Source of the DNA: Burkholderiaceae bacterium
GTDB taxonomy: Bacteria > Pseudomonadota > Gammaproteobacteria > Burkholderiales > Burkholderiaceae
Assembly (NCBI GenBank): GCA_947373615.1
Contig: CANBYN010000031.1
Span: 1 to 11,783, forward strand
Direction: 5' to 3'
Length of the DNA stretch: 11,783 bases
Shown here: piece by piece, positions 7,357 through 11,783 of the stretch
Layout: every line of letters begins with the position of its first letter
Position numbering within the stretch: the first letter of the stretch is position 1
Notes under the pieces: model-generated
Database searches by the model: none
The model's input: only the letters and a program-made list of their open reading frames with translations
Told to the model about the DNA's origin: nothing
Translations under genes and position numbers: made by a program

Positions 7357-8429
7357 TCACCCCTTTGCTTAGTCAAGATGGCCTTTGCTGCTCTAGCAAA
7401 GGCCTCATCGCTATCATTTTCCAGTTGTACGTAATTTTCAAAGTCATACCGATGGAAATTACGAACGATTGAGGATTGGTATGATGGGTCGTAATGCTTC
7501 ACCAGCAGCTCTTCCACCAATTCAGGGAAAATGCCTGCGTCAATCGCCTCATTCCATTTGGCAATCTGTACTTTTCCATAATGCGACGTGAGTAATGCAA
7601 GTTTGCGCTTGAAAATGTCGGTATCAGTTAAGAAATGATGGTACTCACGAATGAGCCATGAAACCCTAGTCTGCGCGCTAGACCTTAATTCGATACATGC
7701 ACCGTTGCGTATTTTTTCCATCAAGGCATCAGGAATATGTAAGCCCCCAACCTTTTTGCTTTCAGATTCCACAAACACGAGTTTAGATGGATCTAAATTC
7801 CGCAGCGCATTCCATAAATCAGTTTCAAAGCCCTTTTGCGAAGGCTGAGCAATATCAGGCTCATTACCTAGAACTGAACCACGGTGAACTGCCAGACCTT
7901 CCAAGTCCAAGATTTGAGCTCCTAAAGCGCTAATCTCTTGTAGCACCCGTGTCTTGCCACTACCGGTCATCCCACAGATCACCTGAAAGGAAAAAGCATG
8001 CGCCGCTTGTTCTAAACCATTTATTACGCTGCGTCTAAAACCTTGATAGCCGCCTTCAAGCTGCATAGCCTTCCAACCAATGCGATTCAGAATATGCGTA
8101 AAAGCTCCACTGCGTTCACCGCCACGCCAGCAATAAATTAGTGGGCGCCATTCTCGCGGTAATTCCAATAAATGACTTTCTAAATGATTGGCGATATTTC
8201 GAGATACTAATGCTGCACCGAGCTTTTTGGCTGCGAATGGTGAAACTTGTTTATAAAGAGTGCCGATCTGAGCACGCTCTTCGTTATCTAGAACAGGAAA
8301 ATTGACTGCGCCTGGGATGTGATCCAATGCAAACTCCGCAGGCGATCTGACGTCAATGATGAGATCGAATTGGTCTAGCTCTGAAATAAATTGATCTAAC
8401 CTTAAGATATGTGGATTACTAGGTTGCAT
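7353..8429 (-). CDS. mnmH: tRNA 2-selenouridine synthase (SelU/YbbB)
   Basis: MnmH replaces sulfur with selenium in 2-thiouridine at position 34 of certain tRNAs, using selenophosphate from SelD. It also makes or processes S-geranyl-2-thiouridine. An N-terminal rhodanese domain carries the catalytic Cys at residue 100 in YCWRGGERSGA. A P-loop, GMTGSGKT, lies at about 153-160 and precedes the DLEGLAVHRGS segment typical of the family. The ATG at 8429 gives 358 residues, close to the 364 of E. coli MnmH, and its MQ-start aligns with E. coli. An upstream in-frame TTG at 8471 would overlap the thioesterase gene and is not favoured. The purine stretch AAAAGG sits unusually close to the ATG. It starts 5 bp after the thioesterase stop and overlaps gcdH by 4 bp at its own end. 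No selD is in the window. Confidence 0.92.
   Translation of the reverse strand: MQPSNPHILRLDQFISELDQFDLIIDVRSPAEFALDHIPGAVNFPVLDNEERAQIGTLYKQVSPFAAKKLGAALVSRNIANHLESHLLELPREWRPLIYCWRGGERSGAFTHILNRIGWKAMQLEGGYQGFRRSVINGLEQAAHAFSFQVICGMTGSGKTRVLQEISALGAQILDLEGLAVHRGSVLGNEPDIAQPSQKGFETDLWNALRNLDPSKLVFVESESKKVGGLHIPDALMEKIRNGACIELRSSAQTRVSWLIREYHHFLTDTDIFKRKLALLTSHYGKVQIAKWNEAIDAGIFPELVEELLVKHYDPSYQSSIVRNFHRYDFENYVQLENDSDEAFARAAKAILTKQRGD
7380..7404. other. Perfect 10-bp hairpin inside the 3' end of mnmH, 24 bp past the gcdH stop
   Basis: GGCCTTTGCT (7380-7389) and AGCAAAGGCC (7395-7404) pair perfectly around the loop GCTCT. The repeat is within mnmH coding sequence, encoding its AFARAAKA segment near the C-terminus. 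gcdH and mnmH overlap tail to tail, so this is the nearest place where gcdH transcription could end. No clean T-run follows immediately (CATTTTCC comes about 10 bases later), so it may be a transcript-end stabiliser or Rho-assisted site rather than a classical terminator. Confidence 0.4.
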
Positions 8430-8434
8430 GCCTT

Positions 8435-8857
8435 TTACGCGCGCACTTTTTGCAATATTTCTTCTGGCCAAGGCGCTGATTTACCGGTAACAAGATCGAC
8501 CCAGACCATCGTTGCACCGCCCTCTGCAACCGCTTCATTGGGAGATTCAGTTAAAACCATGGTGGTATATAAATCCAAGCTCGTTCTACCCATAGCACCA
8601 GTAAATGTTTTCACAATGAGTTGCGACGGATACGTCAGCTGTTTGTAGAAATTACAAAAGCCGTTGAGCATTACCATGGTCTCACGATCAGGCACTACGT
8701 CGTATCCCATTTCTGTGATCCACTCAATTCGCGCTTGCTCCATATACCGAAAGTAGATTGTATTGTTCACGTGACCATAGGCATCCATATCGCCCCAACG
8801 AATTGGCATGACTACTTCGTGAACTAGTTTCTTATCTTCCGGAATATCAATACGCAT
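8435..8857 (-). CDS. Hotdog-fold acyl-CoA thioesterase (4-hydroxybenzoyl-CoA thioesterase/YbgC-like)
   Basis: A cytoplasmic thioesterase of 140 residues with the single-hotdog motif RWGDMDAYGHVNN at 20-32. D25 corresponds to the catalytic aspartate of 4HBT and YbgC, and H29 and N31 are usual in the broad acyl-CoA thioesterase subgroup. The IYFRYMEQARIEW segment forms the long central helix of the fold. Its acyl-CoA substrate cannot be read from sequence. No strong Shine-Dalgarno is seen. It follows the DUF442 gene by 27 bp and precedes mnmH by 5 bp, so co-transcription is likely; no functional link with either neighbour is obvious. Family membership is firm. Confidence 0.88.
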   Translation of the reverse strand: MRIDIPEDKKLVHEVVMPIRWGDMDAYGHVNNTIYFRYMEQARIEWITEMGYDVVPDRETMVMLNGFCNFYKQLTYPSQLIVKTFTGAMGRTSLDLYTTMVLTESPNEAVAEGGATMVWVDLVTGKSAPWPEEILQKVRA

Positions 8858-8884
8858 ATTAAATAGGCCAAGTTACTAGATGAC

Positions 8885-9232
8885 TTATTTGCACTCTTGG
8901 AGCGCGAGATGATATAAATTAGTTGAGCGCGCTCCAGAGCGACAAAATGCCAGCACAGGACCAGGCATCGTTTTGAGTAAGCGAGCCATCTCAGTCACCT
9001 GCGCATGAGAAATGGCGCTTGGCACAACTGGCAAATAAGCATAGTTCAGTCCCAATCGTTCAGCTTCAGCTTGAATAACTGCATTACTTGGTTGAGAAGG
9101 ACCTCCCTCGCCATCAGGGCGGTTATTGATCACACTTTTATAGCCCTGCTGAGCAATTTCAGCTAAATGAGTAGGCTCGATTTGGCCAAGGGTGCCAAAT
9201 AGATCGTTATGACAAGTAATTGGGAGACTCAT
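8885..9232 (-). CDS. DUF442 / TIGR01244 family putative sulfurtransferase
   Basis: A 115-residue protein of the DUF442 (beta-lactamase-hydrolase-like, TIGR01244) family, related in fold to dual-specificity phosphatases and rhodaneses. The active-site loop is AFCRSGARS with C97 as nucleophile and R102 as the arginine. The spacing is Cys-x4-Arg, as in rhodanese loops, rather than the Cys-x5-Arg of phosphatases, which fits a persulfide carrier. NNRPDGEGGPSQP near 36-48 is also characteristic. Elsewhere the domain is found alone or fused to ETHE1-like persulfide dioxygenases (Blh in bigR operons); here it stands alone. AGAGGG just upstream of the ATG at 9232 is a good Shine-Dalgarno. It lies 75 bp downstream of the YeeE/YedE genes on the same strand, which supports a sulfane-sulfur role. 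Enzyme activity is inferred. Confidence 0.85.
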   Translation of the reverse strand: MSLPITCHNDLFGTLGQIEPTHLAEIAQQGYKSVINNRPDGEGGPSQPSNAVIQAEAERLGLNYAYLPVVPSAISHAQVTEMARLLKTMPGPVLAFCRSGARSTNLYHLALQECK

Positions 9233-9285
9233 GAAGCCCTCTATATTGAATTAATATTTAATAAATATGCAATAGAGTGATTCTA

Positions 9286-9309
9286 AAGCAGGCTTAAGCG
9301 AAGCTGCTT
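9286..9309 (-). other. Hairpin at the end of the downstream half-size YeeE/YedE gene
   Basis: AAGCAG and CTGCTT (9286-9291 and 9304-9309) pair, and an inner CTT/AAG extends the stem to 9 bp with one bulged base and a 5-base loop. The gene's TAA stop lies partly in the stem. There is no T-run after it on the minus strand, so it is unlikely to be a simple terminator. It may mark an mRNA 3' end or a processing site between the permease genes and the DUF442 gene. The remainder of the 75-bp spacer is very AT-rich with no promoter I can defend. Confidence 0.35.
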
Positions 9310-9745
9310 AGGTGCGCCTTTTATGTCCACTAAAGAAGCGGTTGCAAAGCTCCATACCGGCTAGCATTGCTATAAAAAATACGAAAGCCTTTATATGACC
9401 AGCTCCCAAAGCAACAATAACGGGTCCCGGACAAAATCCAGCAATACCCCACCCCGCACCAAAAATAAAGCTACCGATGATAAGAGGCTTGGTAATGTCA
9501 CGCCTTGTGGGGATATGCAAGGCTCCGCCAAAGAATGCCTCAGATCTTTTGCTAACGACATAAAAACCAGCGAGCCCAACAATCACGGCACCCACCATAA
9601 CGAAGATTAATGAGGGGTCCCAAGCGCCCGCTAAATCCAAGAATCCTAAAACCTTTTTCGGATTACTCATGCCTGAAATGATGAGCCCCCAACCAAAAAG
9701 AACGCCAATCGAATACTGACTCAAGAGACTAAAGTGCTTTTTCAT
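9308..9745 (-). CDS. pmpB: Half-size YeeE/YedE permease (DUF6691, PmpB type)
   Basis: A 145-residue inner-membrane protein with about four hydrophobic segments (roughly 12-28, 46-65, 87-108 and 117-134). It belongs to the DUF6691 branch of the YeeE/YedE (sulf_transp) family, which transports thiosulfate or other sulfur compounds. The conserved loop reads GAGWGIAGFCPGP with C105, the expected sulfur-relay cysteine; a second cysteine is C134. A perfect GGAGG at 9751-9755, inside the end of the preceding gene, is well spaced for the ATG at 9745. Only 1 bp separates the two genes, so tight translational coupling and a heteromeric transporter with the neighbour are likely. Its cysteine loop resembles the first cysteine loop of the full-length permease. 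Family sure; substrate inferred. Confidence 0.85.
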   Translation of the reverse strand: MKKHFSLLSQYSIGVLFGWGLIISGMSNPKKVLGFLDLAGAWDPSLIFVMVGAVIVGLAGFYVVSKRSEAFFGGALHIPTRRDITKPLIIGSFIFGAGWGIAGFCPGPVIVALGAGHIKAFVFFIAMLAGMELCNRFFSGHKRRT

Positions 9746-9746
9746 C

Positions 9747-10184
9747 TTAGCCTCCGATGATGTGACGCAAGAAATATACAGTTAAGAAACCAGCGCTCAT
9801 GAATGTAAGAGTAGCAACCAAAGAGCGCGGTGACAAACGAGATAAACCACATATTCCATGCCCGCTAGTACAACCCGAACCATATTGAGATCCAAATCCC
9901 ACAAGCAAGCCCGCAATCACAATTCCAAACCAATCTGTGTCAACTACTACTATTGGTCGAATGTCAAAAAAAAGTGACGCCCAAAATGGGCTGGAAAATA
10001 TTCCCAGTATTAATCCCCAGCGCCAGGCAGTATCTCCCAATTTGGGATGTATTAAACCAGAAACAATTCCGCTAATACCTAGAATTCGACCATGCAGTAA
10101 AACATATAGTGCTGCGGCCACACCCAAAATCATTCCACCGAGCAATGATGGGACAGGGGTAAAAGAAAGCCAGTCAATTTGCAT
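9747..10184 (-). CDS. pmpA: Half-size YeeE/YedE permease (PmpA type)
   Basis: A 145-residue inner-membrane protein with four or so hydrophobic segments (about 12-30, 54-72, 86-104 and 121-140). It is the partner type to the DUF6691 protein encoded next; such pairs are known as PmpA/PmpB. The signature loop reads GSGCTSGHGICGLSRLS with C105 and C112. This loop aligns well with the third-cysteine loop of the full-length permease upstream (GCTVGQGLSGIS). AGGAAA lies 8 bases before the ATG at 10184. The gap to the preceding gene is 24 bp and to the following one 1 bp. Transport of thiosulfate, sulfane sulfur or, by analogy with YedE genome-context proposals, selenium compounds is possible. Family sure; substrate inferred. 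Confidence 0.85.
   Translation of the reverse strand: MQIDWLSFTPVPSLLGGMILGVAAALYVLLHGRILGISGIVSGLIHPKLGDTAWRWGLILGIFSSPFWASLFFDIRPIVVVDTDWFGIVIAGLLVGFGSQYGSGCTSGHGICGLSRLSPRSLVATLTFMSAGFLTVYFLRHIIGG
9751..9755 (-). promoter_or_regulatory. Shine-Dalgarno of the pmpB-type gene inside the end of the pmpA-type gene
   Basis: GGAGG on the minus strand is the strongest ribosome binding site in the cluster. The pmpA-type stop codon sits between it and the next ATG, so ribosomes ending one gene are placed to start the other. This suits a 1:1 pair. Confidence 0.65.
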
Positions 10185-10208
10185 TAAGTTATTTCCTAAA
10201 ACTTAATA

Positions 10209-11330
10209 TTAACCGCAGGGGTTAGGAGCAAGCCGCATTTGCAAATAACGCAAAGCTAAATAAGCTCCAAAAATAAAGCCTGGTAAAGCCAACAGAGAGC
10301 CAAGAGCTAAGGTTGAGATACCGCTTAATCCCTGCCCTACAGTGCAACCTAATGCGGTTACACCACCAAAACCCATTAAGGTCGCGCCTACTAAATGATT
10401 GGCGGTATCTTCAGCATTGCGGAATGACTCCCAGCGGAAGGATTTTGTTACAAGTGAAATCAGCGCTGAACCTAAGATCATTCCCATGACCGCTACGATG
10501 CCAACAGTGAGCACTTTAGATGTATCGCTGTACATCATGAGCCAATCCAATGAATATGCATAGGGAGAAACGAAAGACAAACTCTCCATCCGGCCAGAAT
10601 TAGTAACCAAAAATACTTCTTCTAAGGTGTTGGGGTCTTCAGCTACATAACCCAAATTTCCGGAGATCCACCAAACTGCACAGATAGCCATGCCGACAAA
10701 AATTCCAGCAAATAAATTTTCAGCAGTCCAAAAGGCTTTTTTGGCCAAGGCATAGGCAATAAACGCAAATCCAATGATTAGGGCCAAGACAAGGTGTAGG
10801 TAAGCTCGAGCCATACCTAATGGCGCACTTAGGAGACTGGGTAAATCTTGCGGGGTACTAAACGTAATAAAAACCGTATCCAAAGTATTAATGCGAATAA
10901 CGCCTAAAAATCCGCGCAAGGTCATGTACGCACTTAGACCCAAAACCATAAATACAATCACTGATTTGAGATTACCTCCGCCGATGCGGATCAAGGTCTT
11001 GCTGCCACAACCTGAGGACAACACCATTCCAAATCCAAACAAGATGCTTCCAACAATAGTGGAGAGCCAAAAAAACTTATTGCCGGTGTAAATACTTTTA
11101 AGCGGATCAATCAATCCGAAATAAGACATTAAAGCAAACCCAATGATAGCCACGCCTATGGCCAAAAACCATTGCTTCAAGCGATCCCAGCTCGACATAA
11201 TGAATGCATCCGAAACGGCGCCCATGCTGCAAAAACCAGTTTTTTGCATAACCGCACCAAGCAAAAAGGTAATGACAAAAGTTGCCCAAAGGACTGACTT
11301 ACTTAAAGAATTGATATCAACAGCATCCAT
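10209..11330 (-). CDS. Full-length YeeE/YedE permease (TsuA-like thiosulfate transporter)
   Basis: A 373-residue inner-membrane protein of the YeeE/YedE family, whose characterised member TsuA imports thiosulfate through a relay of conserved cysteines. All three relay positions appear present: C34 in TGFCSMGAVSD, C108 in SSGCGSKTLIR and C329 in LGCTVGQGLSG. About nine hydrophobic segments can be seen, at roughly 12-30, 54-73, 88-107, 122-143, 176-197, 204-224, 272-295, 312-330 and 338-360. An extra soluble loop of about 35 residues at 228-262 separates the halves. The ATG at 11330 lacks an obvious Shine-Dalgarno but begins just ahead of the first membrane span. It follows the cytochrome gene by 20 bp and precedes the pmpA-type gene by 24 bp, so one transcript is likely. 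Thiosulfate as substrate is inferred from the family. Confidence 0.87.
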   Translation of the reverse strand: MDAVDINSLSKSVLWATFVITFLLGAVMQKTGFCSMGAVSDAFIMSSWDRLKQWFLAIGVAIIGFALMSYFGLIDPLKSIYTGNKFFWLSTIVGSILFGFGMVLSSGCGSKTLIRIGGGNLKSVIVFMVLGLSAYMTLRGFLGVIRINTLDTVFITFSTPQDLPSLLSAPLGMARAYLHLVLALIIGFAFIAYALAKKAFWTAENLFAGIFVGMAICAVWWISGNLGYVAEDPNTLEEVFLVTNSGRMESLSFVSPYAYSLDWLMMYSDTSKVLTVGIVAVMGMILGSALISLVTKSFRWESFRNAEDTANHLVGATLMGFGGVTALGCTVGQGLSGISTLALGSLLALPGFIFGAYLALRYLQMRLAPNPCG

Positions 11331-11350
11331 AGCTACTAGGTTCAGAAAAA

Positions 11351-11662
11351 TTAAGGTTTAAATTTATAAAATTGTTGGTTGAGATAGGCCACAACATCTG
11401 CCTCATCCTCTGGAAAAAGATCGAGACGCAACTCGGTATTGCATAGCGCCACCATCTTCTTTAAATCAGTCACAGACTTTACTTTGCTATCGCTACGGGT
11501 ATAAATCATGTCGCCGTTACCAAAGCCTGATTTTTTAGCATGACAGGCATAGCACTTTTGCTGATCGATAGTTTTGCCATTTGCTAAATCCGGAGTAGCC
11601 ATAACCGGTGCGATCATCATTGCGCCAAAGACTACTGCAGGGAGATATCGAATAAAAACCAT
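11351..11662 (-). CDS. Small periplasmic monoheme c-type cytochrome
   Basis: A 103-residue exported cytochrome. A signal peptide (R5, hydrophobic 7-20, likely cleavage after A22 in VMA) is followed by one heme site, CYACH, at 37-41. The mature protein is about 81 residues. The sixth heme ligand is unclear: M52 lies only 11 residues after the heme histidine and M70 is 29 after it, with C74 nearby. Monoheme cytochromes commonly carry their Met ligand further on. C74 could therefore be a ligand, as cysteine is in SoxA and TsdA, or a sulfur-binding thiol. The start has no Shine-Dalgarno, but a 15-base palindrome abuts it. As first gene of the YeeE/YedE run it may accept electrons from periplasmic sulfur oxidation; that role is inferred. 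Confidence 0.82.
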   Translation of the reverse strand: MVFIRYLPAVVFGAMMIAPVMATPDLANGKTIDQQKCYACHAKKSGFGNGDMIYTRSDSKVKSVTDLKKMVALCNTELRLDLFPEDEADVVAYLNQQFYKFKP

Positions 11663-11663
11663 T

Positions 11664-11678
11664 TTGATTACAAATCAA
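11664..11678. promoter_or_regulatory. Palindrome immediately upstream of the cytochrome start; candidate operator
   Basis: TTGATT-ACA-AATCAA is a perfect 6-3-6 inverted repeat one base upstream of the cytochrome ATG and at the head of the sulfur-permease run. It contains TTGAT and ATCAA half-sites as in FNR/CRP-type boxes, but spaced by 5 rather than the FNR spacing of 4. It could be a repressor site, or a small hairpin masking the weak ribosome binding region. Confidence 0.3.
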
Positions 11679-11694
11679 GGATTTAGCATTAAAA

Positions 11695-11709
11695 GGCTAT
11701 TTTAAAGCC
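11695..11709 (-). terminator. Weak hairpin with T-run between the right-edge gene and the cytochrome gene
   Basis: Read on the minus strand, GGCT and AGCC form a 4-bp stem around a 7-base loop, followed directly by TTTT. It lies 17 bp after the stop of the partial gene at the right edge. The stem is short, so termination would be weak at best and read-through into the cytochrome gene is possible. Confidence 0.25.
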
Positions 11710-11726
11710 CAATGCCCTCAGGCCTA

Positions 11727-11783
11727 CTACTCGGCTTGAATAGAGAGATAAACGTTATAGGCATTCATGCGATTGGCGGCACG
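11727..11783 (-). CDS. C-terminus of an unidentified gene truncated by the window edge
   Basis: An open frame enters from the right edge on the minus strand and encodes 18 residues, RAANRMNAYNVYLSIQAE, ending in two consecutive TAG codons (11727-11729, then 11724-11726). The composition is protein-like and the orientation matches the cytochrome gene, whose ATG follows after 64 bp. The tail is too short to identify a family. It could be the preceding member of the same sulfur-related run, but nothing visible proves that. Confidence 0.5.
   Translation of the reverse strand, partial: RAANRMNAYNVYLSIQAE

Noticed and set aside
8430..8471. Upstream in-frame TTG start of mnmH at 8471
   Set aside because: It would overlap the thioesterase gene and add residues not seen in E. 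coli MnmH, whose start aligns with the ATG at 8429.
9286..9309. Rho-independent terminator after the pmpB-type gene
   Set aside because: The stem is good, but no T-run follows on the minus strand, so it is listed only as a hairpin.
11664..11678. FNR box upstream of the cytochrome gene
   Set aside because: The half-sites TTGAT and ATCAA are present, but they are 5 bases apart instead of 4, so it is kept only as a generic palindrome.

Overview
The window is a gene-dense stretch of a bacterial chromosome with moderate GC (estimated by eye at about 45%). The proteins look betaproteobacterial: the ETF-ubiquinone oxidoreductase, glutaryl-CoA dehydrogenase, FemAB-like acyltransferase and GloA are all of Burkholderiales type. 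The modest GC and very short spacers suggest a streamlined freshwater member such as Polynucleobacter. That assignment is inference from protein style, not from a marker gene. I see no rRNA, tRNA, CRISPR array, insertion sequence or phage gene.

Layout. (1) 123-3617, plus strand: a tightly packed operon of ETF-ubiquinone oxidoreductase, glyoxalase I (gloA), a FemAB/GNAT-like acyltransferase and a small four-cysteine DUF1289 protein. The genes are 2 bp apart or overlap by 4 bp, and the operon ends in a strong hairpin terminator. (2) 3655-5262, minus: a YbiT-type ABC-F ATPase starting at GTG. A 111-bp spacer with three small hairpins follows. (3) 5374-6084, minus: a YhhQ-type queuosine precursor transporter, divergent from (4) gcdH, glutaryl-CoA dehydrogenase, at 6178-7356 plus. 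(5) 7353-11662, minus: a run of seven genes. In transcription order they are a small c-type cytochrome, a full-length YeeE/YedE (TsuA-like) permease, two half-size YeeE/YedE permeases (PmpA/PmpB type), a DUF442 (TIGR01244) putative sulfurtransferase, a hotdog acyl-CoA thioesterase and mnmH (tRNA 2-selenouridine synthase). (6) 11727-11783, minus: the last codons of another gene that enters from beyond the right edge.

How the genes work together. GcdH passes electrons to ETF, and ETF-ubiquinone oxidoreductase passes them on to the quinone pool, so regions 1 and 4 are linked through catabolism of lysine, tryptophan and aromatic compounds. The minus-strand run is the most interesting part. Three YeeE/YedE proteins, a DUF442 protein with a Cys-x4-Arg loop and a monoheme cytochrome point to uptake and handling of thiosulfate or sulfane sulfur. 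The run ends in a rhodanese-domain enzyme that puts selenium (or, by a side reaction, a geranyl group) on 2-thiouridine in tRNA. The permeases share a visible motif, G-[F/A]-G-x6-C, which occurs four times across the three proteins. The half-size pair appears to correspond to the two halves of the full-length one. No regulator, persulfide dioxygenase, SQR, TusA/YedF partner or selD gene lies within the window.
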